From NCBI GenBank assembly GCA_050951365.1, contig JBMNIX010000008.1, positions 19,190-83,189 on the forward strand: a stretch of 64,000 nucleotides of DNA, in the 5' to 3' direction. Of the stretch, positions 43,628 through 54,100 are shown one piece after another; position 1 is the stretch's first letter; each line of letters begins with the position of its first letter. The position numbers were made by a program, and so were the translations under genes. The stretch is from JAAYHG01 sp012735455 (GTDB lineage Bacteria > Bacillota > DTU030 > DUMP01). Under the pieces are notes generated by a model that was not told where the DNA came from, did not search any database, and worked only from the letters and a program-made list of their open reading frames with translations.

Positions 43628-44668
43628 GTGGGGCGTGAAGGTCGTCTGGTCATTTATGCTGGCCTCTTCCTCTTCTTACTTTTCCTGTATTTCGGACTGC
43701 GTTACCTCCTCCCACTGGTGTTACCCTTTGTTCTTGGAGCGTTCCTAGCCCTGATGCTAGAGCCGTGCATCGCGTTTATGGAAAACCGCTTGCGCCTGCC
43801 ACGGGCCATTGCAGCAGGGGTAGCGGTAATTGGTGCTGTTACCTTGGTTACGGGTGTTGTTGTAATATTGGCCACACGGGTGGTAGCCGAGGTGGCTGAC
43901 CTCAGTCGGCAGCTTCCGACTTATAGTTACGGCATGGTGAAAACGATACAAGGCCTGATTGTCGAGGCACAGGACTTCTACCTTGGTTTGCCCCAACCAC
44001 TCTTTAACATGGTAGAAGAGAGCATTAGAAGACTGTACGATCTGGCGGGCATCGCCCTTAGGGGGGTCCTCGGGGCGGTGGGCGCACTTCCTAATTTCAT
44101 GGTCACTTTTATTCTTAGTTGCCTCACGGCCTATTTTCTCAGCCGCGATCGGCAGGCTTTTAGCAAAGCCTTGCTACACTTCCTTCCGCCCGGCTGGGTT
44201 GCGCGGCTGCGAGCCATAGAAAAGGAGATGACGGTTAGTCTAGTAGGTTTGATCTGGGCTCAGGCTATTCTAATAGTAATAACTACTCTCATTGCTATCG
44301 TAGGACTATGGCTTTTGAGGGTACGTTACGCGGTTTTTGCTGGGCTTATGAGTGGCCTTTTGGATATTCTTCCAGTTGTAGGTCCTACCTTAGTCTTTCT
44401 ACCCTGGATTGTTACTGATCTGCTTACCGGGCAGTTTGCGAGGGCATTGGGGTTGCTTACTGTGTATCTTACCATGAACATTGTGCGCCAGGTCTTACAG
44501 GGCAAGATTATTGGCAGAAGTGTTGGACTGCATCCCCTAGCTGTCTTGGTTTCCCTTTACCTGGGTGTCAAGCTTCTTGGCCCCAATGGACTGATTATAG
44601 GTCCGCTTACCCTAATTATCCTTAAAGCACTGCTTAAGGTTGGTGCCTTTGGGAACCTTATCAAGTAG
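43628..44668 (+). CDS. AI-2E-family (YtvI-like) membrane permease
   Basis: A 346-residue membrane protein with seven or eight membrane segments and the family blocks PFVLGAFLALMLEP near the start and GLLDILPVVGPTLVFLPW in the C-terminal half. It is most like YtvI-type sporulation-associated permeases of the AI-2 exporter superfamily. Start GTG 43628 follows AAAGGAGGTGG. It interrupts the usual cdsA-dxr adjacency, which is unusual. Substrate unknown. Confidence 0.8.
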   Translation: MGREGRLVIYAGLFLFLLFLYFGLRYLLPLVLPFVLGAFLALMLEPCIAFMENRLRLPRAIAAGVAVIGAVTLVTGVVVILATRVVAEVADLSRQLPTYSYGMVKTIQGLIVEAQDFYLGLPQPLFNMVEESIRRLYDLAGIALRGVLGAVGALPNFMVTFILSCLTAYFLSRDRQAFSKALLHFLPPGWVARLRAIEKEMTVSLVGLIWAQAILIVITTLIAIVGLWLLRVRYAVFAGLMSGLLDILPVVGPTLVFLPWIVTDLLTGQFARALGLLTVYLTMNIVRQVLQGKIIGRSVGLHPLAVLVSLYLGVKLLGPNGLIIGPLTLIILKALLKVGAFGNLIK

Positions 44669-44677
44669 GTGAAGCAA

Positions 44678-45841
44678 ATGAAGAAATTGGCTATACTAGG
44701 TTCTACGGGCTCAATTGGCCGACAGGCCTTGGAGGTTGCTGCCGCGCTGCCGGCAGAAATCCAGGTGACTGCGTTGGCAGCAGGTAGCAATGTTGAGCTT
44801 TTGGCGGACCAGGCAAAGAGATTTAGACCCAGGGTGGTGGCTGTGGCCGACCCTGCTAAACGGGAAGAGCTCGAAAAACGCCTTGCAGGTGAGAAGATTG
44901 AGGTTTTGGCAGGGCGAGAAGGTCTTATGGCGGTTGCCGAATGGGATGAAAGCAGCATAGTACTTGTGGCAATTGTTGGCTTTGCCGGACTGGAGCCTAC
45001 CTTGGGTGCCATTAGGCGGGGAAAAAACATTGCCCTGGCCAATAAAGAAACTCTGGTTACAGCAGGCCACTTGGTTATGGCTGAGGCCGAACAGAGAGGA
45101 GTTCAGATCCTTCCTGTGGACAGTGAACATTCAGCTATCTTTCAGTGCCTGCACGCTGGTCGCAGGGAGGAAGTCCAGCGGCTGTTGCTTACTGCTTCTG
45201 GCGGGCCGTTCAACACCTTGAACAAAGGAGAATTGAGGCGGGTTACAGCGAAAGAGGCCTTACAGCACCCTAACTGGAGCATGGGAGCGAAAATCACGGT
45301 AGATTCCGCCACCCTTATGAACAAGGGCTTAGAGGTGATGGAGGCACGCTGGTTGTTTGGGATAGAACTGGAGCAAATAGAAGTGGTGGTTCACCCGGAA
45401 AGTCTGGTGCACTCCCTGGTGGAGTTCATCGATGGGTCGGTTATTGCTCAGTTGGGGCGGCCTGATATGCGTCTGCCAATTCAGTATGCCCTGACTTATC
45501 CACGCCGTTTAGCAGCACCATGGCCGCGTTTGGATCTTGTGGGTCGGAAATTGACCTTCCTTCCCCCGGACACAGAGCGTTTTCCAGCTTTGCGTCTGGC
45601 CCGCGAGGCTGCGCTCACAGGAGGGACCGCACCTACAGTCCTGAACAGTGCCAATGAGGTTGCGGTGGCAGCGTTCTTGGCCGGTAGGCTTAGCTTCCCA
45701 GGAATAGCGGAGTTAGTAGAACGTGTTTTGGACGCCCACGAGGTCCAGCCGGACCCAGATCTCGAGCAGGTATTAGCGGCCGATGCTTGGGCACGCGAAA
45801 GATCGCGACTGTGGGTCGCGGAAGGGGTGAAGCGTGGGTGA
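44678..45841 (+). CDS. dxr: 1-deoxy-D-xylulose 5-phosphate reductoisomerase
   Basis: Second enzyme of the MEP isoprenoid pathway, converting DXP to MEP with NADPH. The 387-residue protein has GSTGSIGRQAL, NKETLVTAG, PVDSEHSAIFQCL and NPNWSMG-like HPNWSMGAKITVDSATLMNKG (two adjoining blocks). ATG 44678 is preferred over GTG 44669 because AGGTGAAG lies between them. The stop overlaps rseP (GTGA). With ispG nearby it supplies precursors for uppS. Confidence 0.96.
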   Translation: MKKLAILGSTGSIGRQALEVAAALPAEIQVTALAAGSNVELLADQAKRFRPRVVAVADPAKREELEKRLAGEKIEVLAGREGLMAVAEWDESSIVLVAIVGFAGLEPTLGAIRRGKNIALANKETLVTAGHLVMAEAEQRGVQILPVDSEHSAIFQCLHAGRREEVQRLLLTASGGPFNTLNKGELRRVTAKEALQHPNWSMGAKITVDSATLMNKGLEVMEARWLFGIELEQIEVVVHPESLVHSLVEFIDGSVIAQLGRPDMRLPIQYALTYPRRLAAPWPRLDLVGRKLTFLPPDTERFPALRLAREAALTGGTAPTVLNSANEVAVAAFLAGRLSFPGIAELVERVLDAHEVQPDPDLEQVLAADAWARERSRLWVAEGVKRG

Positions 45842-46851
45842 CAACGGCCCTGGCGTTCATTTTTGTTTTTGGTCTCCTTACAGTGTTTCACGAGTTGGGG
45901 CATTTTCTGATGGCTAAACGCGTTGGGATCTTGGTGGAAGAGTTTGCCGTGGGTTTTGGGCCTCTGGTGGTGTCTCGCGTTATCGGTGAGACCCGCTACT
46001 CTTTGCGCCTGTTCCCCTTGGGTGGCTACGTACGAATGTTGGGTGAGGAAGAAGAGACAGAGGATAACGAAAGATCTTTCCGCCATAGACCAGTGCCCAG
46101 CCGCCTCCTTGTTTTGGGAGCTGGTCCGCTGATGAACTTTCTTTTAGCGGTGTTTCTCTTTGCGGTTATTTTCTTTTGGTTGGGAGTGCCGGCATCTGGA
46201 AGTGAGATTGCAGATGTTATTCCAGGTGGGCCTGCCGCCGAGGCAGGTCTCCAGGGTGGTGACCGGATAGTTCGGATTGAAGGCAAAGAGGTTCGTACCT
46301 GGGATCAGGTAGTAAAGGTGGTTTCCGCTCGTGCTGGAGAACAGACGTCGATTACTGTGGAGCGCGCGGGAAGGAGTCTCACTGTAAATCTGGTGCCGCG
46401 ACCAGCCGAAGATGATGGTCGAGGAACAATTGGTATCTTAAGGGTAATGGATCGCCATAACCTGCTCTCATCGTTTTATTGGGGGACCAGACAGACAGTG
46501 GGAACAACGCTCTTCATCTTAATAAGATTGGGGCAAATGTTGACCCAACAGGCTCCAGCGGATGTGGCGGGGCCAGTGGGTATTGTTCAGGTAGTAGGCG
46601 AGGTGGCCCAGACGGGGTTCTTGAACCTGCTGTCTCTTGCTGCACTCCTTAGTATAAATCTAGGTCTGTTTAATCTCTTTCCGATCCCACTCCTGGATGG
46701 GGGGCAGCTGGTCGTGGTGGGCTGGGAGGGTTTAACTGGAAAGCCATTGACCCCTGAGCGGGAGGGATTGATCAAACTTGTCGGCGTCATCCTTCTTTTG
46801 GCTATTTTGGCCCTAGCTACGTACCATGACTTTATGCGTTTGGGGGTGTAG
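45838..46851 (+). CDS. rseP: Site-2 intramembrane zinc metalloprotease RseP
   Basis: Regulated intramembrane protease that cleaves anti-sigma factors and signal-peptide remnants. The 337-residue protein has the zinc motif His18-Glu19-x2-His22 (FHELGHF), one PDZ domain (about 115-185, SEIADVIPGGPAAEAGLQGGD) and the C-terminal metal-ligand motif NLFPIPLLDGG. GTG 45838 overlaps the dxr stop. It follows dxr as in most Bacillota. Confidence 0.95.
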   Translation: MTTALAFIFVFGLLTVFHELGHFLMAKRVGILVEEFAVGFGPLVVSRVIGETRYSLRLFPLGGYVRMLGEEEETEDNERSFRHRPVPSRLLVLGAGPLMNFLLAVFLFAVIFFWLGVPASGSEIADVIPGGPAAEAGLQGGDRIVRIEGKEVRTWDQVVKVVSARAGEQTSITVERAGRSLTVNLVPRPAEDDGRGTIGILRVMDRHNLLSSFYWGTRQTVGTTLFILIRLGQMLTQQAPADVAGPVGIVQVVGEVAQTGFLNLLSLAALLSINLGLFNLFPIPLLDGGQLVVVGWEGLTGKPLTPEREGLIKLVGVILLLAILALATYHDFMRLGV

Positions 46852-46854
46852 GGA

Positions 46855-47934
46855 GTGCAGTATCCACGGCGTGCGAGCCGTAGCGTAAAGGTGGGTTCAG
46901 TCACCATTGGCGGTGGCGCACCCATCAGCGTGCAGTCCATGACCAATACTGATACCCGTGATGCTGCTACTACATTGCGTCAAGTGAATGAACTAGCGGC
47001 TGCCGGCTGCGAAATTGTCCGGGTAGCAGTACCAGACCAAGAGGCTGCGGAGGCCCTAGGCCAGATCTGCCGCCAGGCACCAGTGCCTATAGTGGCAGAC
47101 ATTCATTTTGACTATCGTTTGGCTTTGGCCGCCTTGGCGGCGGGAGCGCACGGACTGCGCCTTAATCCTGGTAACATCGGTGGCCCAGAGCGAGTGCAGG
47201 CCGTGGCACGGGCGGCCTGTGAACGCGGTGTACCCATTCGCGTTGGTGTGAACGCGGGGTCATTGGAAAAAGCAATCCGCGAACGTGAGGGTGGAGTTAC
47301 TGCCTCAGGGATGGTGGAGAGTGCTCTTGCCCAGGCTCGCCTTCTGGAGGAAGCGGGGTTAAGCGATATTGTCATCTCCCTTAAGGCTTCCGATGTACCG
47401 CTCACTATAGCGGCCTATGAGCTCGCCGCCGAGCGCTGTGACTATCCATTGCACCTGGGGATAACGGAAGCCGGGACACCAATGAGGGGCACAATCCGCT
47501 CTGCCGTGGGTTTGGGGGCTCTGCTGGCCCGCGGGATTGGCGACACAATTCGTGTTTCCCTTACTGGTGACCCGGTTGAGGAAGTCCAGGTGGGCTACGA
47601 GATCCTCAAAGCATTGAACCTTAGGCAGCGGGGACCGGTGCTTATATCTTGTCCCACCTGCGGCCGTTGTGAGGTTAATCTGATTGGGCTTGCCCAGCAG
47701 GTAGAACAGGCCATTTCTGGTTTAGACCTGCCCTTGAAAATAGCCGTTATGGGCTGTGTAGTAAATGGGCCTGGTGAAGCCGCTGAGGCGGATTTTGGTG
47801 TGGCTGGCGGCCGTGGACGGGGCCTCATTTTCCGACAAGGCCAGGTTGTTCGCAATGTGACAGAAGAGGAACTGGTACCAGCGCTGCTGGCAGAGCTTGA
47901 GGCGGCCTATCCTGGTCCCTTCAAGAAGGTTTAG
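46855..47934 (+). CDS. ispG: 4-hydroxy-3-methylbut-2-enyl diphosphate synthase IspG
   Basis: Iron-sulfur enzyme of the MEP pathway that makes HMBPP from MEcPP. The 359-residue protein has a TIM-barrel part (PISVQSMTNTDTRD, ADIHFDYRLA, RLNPGNIGG) and the [4Fe-4S] cysteines in SCPTCGRCEVNL and MGCVVNGPGEA. GTG 46855 lies 3 bases after rseP. It lacks the extra domain of plant and some bacterial versions. Confidence 0.96.
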   Translation: MQYPRRASRSVKVGSVTIGGGAPISVQSMTNTDTRDAATTLRQVNELAAAGCEIVRVAVPDQEAAEALGQICRQAPVPIVADIHFDYRLALAALAAGAHGLRLNPGNIGGPERVQAVARAACERGVPIRVGVNAGSLEKAIREREGGVTASGMVESALAQARLLEEAGLSDIVISLKASDVPLTIAAYELAAERCDYPLHLGITEAGTPMRGTIRSAVGLGALLARGIGDTIRVSLTGDPVEEVQVGYEILKALNLRQRGPVLISCPTCGRCEVNLIGLAQQVEQAISGLDLPLKIAVMGCVVNGPGEAAEADFGVAGGRGRGLIFRQGQVVRNVTEEELVPALLAELEAAYPGPFKKV

Positions 47935-47992
47935 GCCAGGGACAGTCCTAGACAAGACTTTTTGCTCTACTCTATACGAGGAGGCTACCAAG

Positions 47993-49729
47993 ATGCGCAT
48001 GTCAACACTCTTTGCACCTACCCTACGAGAGGTTCCGGCTGAAGCAGAGGTTATCAGCCATCAGCACCTGTTACGTGCTGGGTACATTCGCAAGATAGCT
48101 GCAGGCATTTACTCTTATTTGCCCCTGGCCTGGCGGGTGCTGAGAAAAATAGAACAGATTGTGCGGGAAGAAATGGATCGGGCTGGAGGCCAGGAGGTAT
48201 TTCTTCCTGCTCTACAACCAGCAGAGATGTGGCAGGAATCCGGACGCTGGTATGTCTATGGTAAGGAACTTTTCCGGCTGAAGGACAGGCACGAACGGGA
48301 GTTTTGCTTGGGACCAACTCACGAAGAGATCATCACCGATCTGGTGCGGCGCGAGGTAAGCTCGTATCGTGATCTGCCTAAGCTTCTCTATCAGATCCAA
48401 ACCAAGTTCAGGGACGAAATACGTCCGCGTCTGGGGCTGATTCGGTGCCGGGAATTCGTGATGAAGGACCTCTACAGTTTCGATCGTGATTGGGCAGGGC
48501 TTGATGCCAGTTATCAGGCGATGTACACTGCTTACGAGCGGATATTTACTCGCTGCGGCCTAACTTTCAAAGCTGTAGAAGCTGACAGTGGGGCAATAGG
48601 TGGGAAGGACTCCCATGAATTCATGGTTCTCGCGGCCACGGGCGAGGACGAGATAGCTTACTGTGATAGTTGTGATTACGCAGCCAATCTTGAGCGGGCC
48701 GTGGCCATTCCTGAGCGTGTAGACGACGATTCCGAGCCTAAAGAGGTGGAGCGAGTAGCCACGCCTGGACACCACACCATTGAACAAGTGGCTGCCTTCT
48801 TAGACGTACCGGCAAAGCGTTTGGTTAAGACATTGATTTACAAGGCTATCTATCGCGACAAGGAAGAACCCGTGGCGGTATTAGTGCGTGGTGACCGTGA
48901 CGTAAATGAGACTAAGCTCAAGAATGCACTGGATGCTCTCTTTGTGGAACTAGCGGATGCAGAGCTGGTAGAAACTGTTACCGGGGCACCCATGGGGTTT
49001 GCTGGGCCTTTAGGTCTCACCGGGGTGCGCGTCTTAGCTGATCCTGAGGTAGTCCAGCTTGTGAATCAGGTGGTGGGTGGTAATGAAAAGGATATCCACC
49101 TGGTCAACGTAAACCATGGGCGTGACTACCAGGCGAGTGAGGTACTAGATTTAAGAAATGTCGCCGAGGGTGATAAATGTCCGCGCTGTGGGGCTAAGCT
49201 TAAGACTACTCGCGGGATAGAGGTGGGACATGTCTTTAAGCTTGGAACTAAGTACAGTGAAGCCCTCAGGGCCACCTATCTAGATGAGAACGGTATAGAA
49301 CAGCTCATTGTGATGGGTTCGTACGGCATTGGTATTCCCCGCACTTTGGCTGCAGCAGTCGAACAGAACCATGACCACGATGGTATCATTTGGCCGATGC
49401 CCATTGCTCCCTACCACGTTACTATTGTTCCGGTTAATTACGCTGTAGCTGAACAACGTGATGAGGCTGAGTCCTTGTATCGGGAGCTTACCGCTGCCGG
49501 CGTAGAGACTGTCATTGACGACCGCGATGAGCGGGCGGGTGTTAAGTTTAAGGACGCAGATCTCATGGGTTTCCCGCTGCGCATAACAGTGGGACCGCGG
49601 GCTTTGAAAGAAGGCAAGGTGGAATTACGTCGTCGGGTAACCGGTGAAGTGATACTGCTTGACCGGGCCAACGTGGTGGCTGAAGTCCAGAAAGAGATTG
49701 CTGCCGGATACCCATGTCCGGACGACTAA
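47993..49729 (+). CDS. proS: Prolyl-tRNA synthetase, bacterial type
   Basis: Class II synthetase that charges tRNA-Pro. The 578-residue protein has motif 1 to 3 blocks (LRAGYIRKIAAGIYSYLPL; FRDEIRPRLGLIRCREFVMKD; GSYGIGIPRTLAAAVEQNHD). The inserted editing domain (YbaK-like, about residues 230-400) marks the bacterial type. ATG 47993 (or 47999) follows ACGAGGAGG. Editing removes mischarged alanine in this family. Confidence 0.96.
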   Translation: MRMSTLFAPTLREVPAEAEVISHQHLLRAGYIRKIAAGIYSYLPLAWRVLRKIEQIVREEMDRAGGQEVFLPALQPAEMWQESGRWYVYGKELFRLKDRHEREFCLGPTHEEIITDLVRREVSSYRDLPKLLYQIQTKFRDEIRPRLGLIRCREFVMKDLYSFDRDWAGLDASYQAMYTAYERIFTRCGLTFKAVEADSGAIGGKDSHEFMVLAATGEDEIAYCDSCDYAANLERAVAIPERVDDDSEPKEVERVATPGHHTIEQVAAFLDVPAKRLVKTLIYKAIYRDKEEPVAVLVRGDRDVNETKLKNALDALFVELADAELVETVTGAPMGFAGPLGLTGVRVLADPEVVQLVNQVVGGNEKDIHLVNVNHGRDYQASEVLDLRNVAEGDKCPRCGAKLKTTRGIEVGHVFKLGTKYSEALRATYLDENGIEQLIVMGSYGIGIPRTLAAAVEQNHDHDGIIWPMPIAPYHVTIVPVNYAVAEQRDEAESLYRELTAAGVETVIDDRDERAGVKFKDADLMGFPLRITVGPRALKEGKVELRRRVTGEVILLDRANVVAEVQKEIAAGYPCPDD

Positions 49730-49804
49730 GGTGTAGTGTAGCGTCAGGATGTAAATCTAAGTCTTGGTTCAGCCTCAAGGTTAGCGGGGTTGGGGGTAAC
49801 TGAA

Positions 49805-50449
49805 ATGAGCGTAGCAGCTATTATTCCTGCCTACAATGAAGAAGGCCGCATTGGCAATGTCATTGTAGCTGTGGAACAAGTTCCAGAAGTAGACAGCATT
49901 ATTGTTGTTAGTGATGGTTCCACGGACGCAACTGTAGCGGAGGCCGCAAGTGCCGGTAAGAAAGTAAAGGTTGTAGAACTCCTAACCAATCAGGGTAAGG
50001 GTGCAGCAATGTTGGCAGGGGTACATGCTACAGACGCAGACATACTACTTTTTCTCGATGCGGATTTAGTTGGGCTAAGGCCAGACCATGTCCGGGATCT
50101 ACTACTCCCGGTTTTATCAGGTGACTTTGACATGGCCATGGCTGTCTTCATGGACGGGCGCTTCGCCACTGATCTTGCGCAAAAGATTGCTCCCTTTCTC
50201 TCTGGACAACGAGCGCTTACACGCAACCTCTTGGAGCGTGTCCCCAGGCTCCAGGTTAGTCGTTTTGGAGTGGAGATGGCATTAACTCAGTTCATCGGTG
50301 AAGAAGATATACCCTTTGCCCGTGTTCCTTGGCATGGCATAACCCATGTAATGAAAGAAGAGAAATTGGGACTGGCCAAGGGCTTCTGTGCTCGGATTAA
50401 GATGTACTGGGAGATCTTACGTAGTCTAAAACTCGTGCGAGGAAGATAG
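49805..50449 (+). CDS. Family 2 glycosyltransferase
   Basis: A 214-residue GT-A glycosyltransferase with AAIIPAYNEEGRI, VSDGSTDAT, NQGKGAAML and the DxD motif in FLDADLVG. No membrane segment is visible. The fold resembles dolichyl-phosphate mannose synthase and glucosyl-3-phosphoglycerate synthase-type enzymes; donor and acceptor cannot be told from sequence. ATG 49805 follows a GGGGG about 9 bases upstream; TTG 49790 is an alternative. It is followed after 4 bases by an MgtC-family gene, an unusual insertion between proS and polC. Confidence 0.85.
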   Translation: MSVAAIIPAYNEEGRIGNVIVAVEQVPEVDSIIVVSDGSTDATVAEAASAGKKVKVVELLTNQGKGAAMLAGVHATDADILLFLDADLVGLRPDHVRDLLLPVLSGDFDMAMAVFMDGRFATDLAQKIAPFLSGQRALTRNLLERVPRLQVSRFGVEMALTQFIGEEDIPFARVPWHGITHVMKEEKLGLAKGFCARIKMYWEILRSLKLVRGR

Positions 50450-50453
50450 CAGT

Positions 50454-51107
50454 ATGTTGTCCGGTAACGAAAGGGAACTCCTGCTCCGGTTAGGGATAGC
50501 ATTTATACTGGGCGGTGCAGTGGGTCTAGAACGTGAGAGTGCCCAGCGTCCCGCCGGCTTCAGAACCCATACCTTAGTGAGTGTGGGGGCAGCCCTAGTT
50601 ATGATTATTTCCCAATCTTTGCCCGGAGCCGATCCTGCCAGACTGGCTGCGCAGGTGGTGAGTGGTATCGGTTTTTTGGGTGCCGGGACTATAATGCGTG
50701 AGGGAGCCAATGTACGCGGACTTACCACTGCTGCTAGTCTTTGGGTAGTGGCGGCAATTGGTCTTGCTTGTGGGGCAGGTTATTTTCTGGGTGCAGGAAT
50801 CACAGCTGCCTTAGTCATAATTACCCTGGTCCCCCTTGTGCGCCTAGAGCAGTGGGTAGGGGGCAAGCGAGGACTCAAACGGCTGCATCTGTACATTGAA
50901 GACCAGCCGGGAGAACTGGGTCGAGTAGGTGAGGTACTGGGCCGTCTGGGGGTAAGCATCCGAGGGGTGGAGATGGAGGATGCTGCTACACGGAACCGTC
51001 TTAATGTCATATTGACCGTGCGGTTTCCGCCGCGAACTAGTGTGGAGGAGGCAGTAGCAGATCTTTCGCAGGTTGAAGGAGTGTATGCGGTGATGAGCGA
51101 TGACTGA
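50454..51107 (+). CDS. MgtC/SapB-family membrane protein with ACT-like domain
   Basis: A 217-residue membrane protein with about four or five segments. It carries the MgtC signature GGAVGLERESAQRPAGFRTH, then GIGFLGAGTIMREGANVRGLTTAASLW in adjoining blocks. A C-terminal soluble ACT-like domain follows (LYIEDQPGELGRVGEVLGRLG). MgtC proteins are linked to magnesium stress and, in pathogens, virulence; outside pathogens the role is open. ATG 50454; the end overlaps the polC ATG. Confidence 0.88.
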   Translation: MLSGNERELLLRLGIAFILGGAVGLERESAQRPAGFRTHTLVSVGAALVMIISQSLPGADPARLAAQVVSGIGFLGAGTIMREGANVRGLTTAASLWVVAAIGLACGAGYFLGAGITAALVIITLVPLVRLEQWVGGKRGLKRLHLYIEDQPGELGRVGEVLGRLGVSIRGVEMEDAATRNRLNVILTVRFPPRTSVEEAVADLSQVEGVYAVMSDD

Positions 51108-54100
51108 GGAGATGACTGCTGCTGTGTGGCCAGGGCTGATAGCGAAATTACCGCTTAGACCCGAGGCCAGGTCGCGTTTAGCAGCCGTAGAGCTCCTTCT
51201 GGTTGAGGTATCGCCCAGCGGTGACAGTTGGGATATTAAGCTGTGTGGACCTGCACGGATTGAAGAAAGCATCATACAGGAGCTGAGGCGGGCTCTCACT
51301 GCTGTTGCCGTGACGAAACCCAATATAAGCGTTGATTTTGAGGTGACAGAAAGGCCTGCTGTTTGTTCCGACCTCGATGAGGTTTGGCCGGAGGTGCTTT
51401 GTAACCTGGGCACGCGGCTGCCGTTCTTGCGCGTCTGGCTTTCTACAGCATGGTACGACCGGGAGGGCGATTTACTCAAGCTTTACTTAGGCAACAAGTT
51501 TGCCTGTCACCTTTTTTCTGCCCGCCGGGGTGAGGCGATTCTCTCCAGCTTGATTGAGACGGTCACTGGGGAGACACTGCAGGTGGTGGTGGAGTGTGAC
51601 GAGGCTCAGGATCAGGAAAGGTACGAGGAGCTTGCTGTAGCTTGGGAAGAGGAAACCAGGCAGTACCTGGAAGAAATCAAAGAATCAGTTCAGCAGAGAG
51701 GCCTCACTGAAAATAAGGACGGGCCGCCCTCAGGCTTGATAACAGGTACTCCCATTACAACTTCTCCCCAGCCCATCTCCAGCCTCAGTGATCTGGGTAG
51801 TACGGTTACCGTTGAGGGGTGTGTCAGCTGTGTCGAGGTACAAAAAACTAAGCGTGGTAAAACCCTTCTCAGCATAGACTTAGCAGATGAAACTGATGCT
51901 GTGTCCATTAAGGCTTTACTGCGCAAGAAATATGAGGAAGAGGCAGCTCCCACTCTAAAAGTAGGCAGCTGGATTCGGGTCAAGGGCGAGCTGACCTTTG
52001 ATCGTTTTGCAGGTGAAGAGATAATCTGGGCGTCTAACATCCAGCTTGTCCCCGCTCCAGAGGACTGGGATAATGCTACGGGAAAAAGAGTGGAGCTACA
52101 TCTACATACCAAGATGAGTTCCATGGATGCCACTACCGAATTAAGAGAGCTATTTGCTACGCTGAAACGTTGGCAGCACAAGGCAGTAGCCATTACTGAC
52201 CATGGTTCCGTTCAAGCCTTTCCGGAAGCGTATGAGCTAGGCAAAGAGTTTGGCATAAAGGTTGTCTACGGCGTTGAGGGTTATCTAGTTGAAGATAATG
52301 TTGATCCCTTGAGCGACAAAGCTCACACTTACCACATAATCATCCTGGCTCAGAATCAACGGGGGCTTAAGAACCTCTATGAACTTATTACCCTCTCGCA
52401 CCTGAACTATTTTCACCGTGTTCCGCGCCTGCCGCGGAAGGTTCTGGCGCAGTATCGGGAGGGACTGATTTTCGGTTCTGCTTGTGAGGCGGGGGAGGTT
52501 TTCCAGGCTCTCTTGAACGGTGCAAGCGAGGAAGAGATTTATCGTCGTGCTGCCTTTTACGATTACCTAGAGATCCAGCCGCGAGGAAACAATGCTTTCT
52601 TAGTACGCGAAGGCAGGCTTACAGAAGCAGGTCTTTTAGATCTAAACCGTCGTATTGTTAAGCTAGGTGCTGCTCTGGGGAAAGCGGTGGTGGCGACAGG
52701 GGATGTGCATTTTTTACGACCACAAGATGAGGTACTGCGCCGCATACTCATGGCAGGCCAGAATTTCGCCGATGCCAATCTGCAGCCGCCGCTCTATCTT
52801 AAAAAAACCGAAGAAATGCTGGAGGAGTTTGCCTACTTGGGCCCGGAGGCTGCGAGAGAGGTGGTCATAGTAGCTCCAGAAAGGCTAGTGGCTAGTGTGG
52901 AAGAGGTAGAGCCCATACCTTCTGGTCTATCGACTCCCATAATTGCTGGAGCTGAGGAAGAGATTGAGGGTATGTCGCGGCGCCGTGCAGCAGAGCTTTA
53001 CGGCGATCCACTGCCAGGGCTTGTGGCAAAGCGGCTACACAAGGAATTAGATTCCATTGTTTCAAATGGTTTTTCTGTGATCTATCTGATTGCCCAGCGT
53101 CTAGTGAAAAAGTCTTTAGAAGACGGCTATTTAGTTGGATCACGAGGTTCTGTTGGGTCTTCCTTTGTGGCCACACTCTGTGGCATAACAGAGGTTAACC
53201 CTTTGCCACCACATTACCGCTGTCCTCACTGTCAGTACAGTGAGTTTGTGCAGGATGGTACCGTAGGCTCCGGGTTCGATCTTCCGGACAAGGAGTGTCC
53301 GCGCTGTGGTACAGCACTGGTTAAGGATGGTCAGGATATTCCTTTTGAGACCTTTCTTGGTTTTGAGGGAGATAAGGTACCTGACATTGACCTAAACTTT
53401 TCTGGGGAGTATCAGAGTCGAATTCATAAGTATACAGAAGAGCTTTTTGGCGCAGATCGAGTATTTCGCGCCGGAACCATTTCCACCATTGCTGAACGTA
53501 CTGCTTACGGTTTTGTTAAGGCTTACGCTGAGCAACATTCACTAAAGTGGCGTCGTGCACAAATGGATCGATTGGTCAAAGGCTTGACTGGAGTTCGCCG
53601 TACTACAGGACAACACCCGGGTGGTTTGATGATTGTCCCAGACTATTGTCATATCCATGACTTCACCCCTGTTCAACACCCGGCAGATGCTAAGGATAGC
53701 GATGTGGTAACAACACATTTTGACTACCGCTCTATTAGCAGTCGACTCCTTAAGCTGGACCTTCTGGGCCATGACGATCCCACTGTCTTGAAAATGCTAG
53801 AGGAATTCACTGGGGTGAACCCTCGTTCTATACCCCCCGCTGACCCAGAAACACTGGCATTGTTCTCTAGCGTAGACCCCTTAGGGGTTACGGCCGACGA
53901 CATTGGTACAGAGGTTGGTACCATCGGTCTACCCGAATTTGGCACCAGGTTTGTTCGTCAGATGCTGGTGGACACTCGGCCTACGACCTTTAGTGAACTG
54001 GTTAGGATCTCTGGACTCTCCCATGGTACGGATGTGTGGCTGAACAATGCTCAAGACCTTATCAAGAATGGGCAGGCTTCCCTGGCTGAGGTTATCTCTA

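Noticed and set aside
47949..47978. TAGACA-N18-TATACG as a proS promoter
   Set aside because: Transcription would start at the proS ribosome binding site, leaving no leader; proS is more simply read from the upstream operon.
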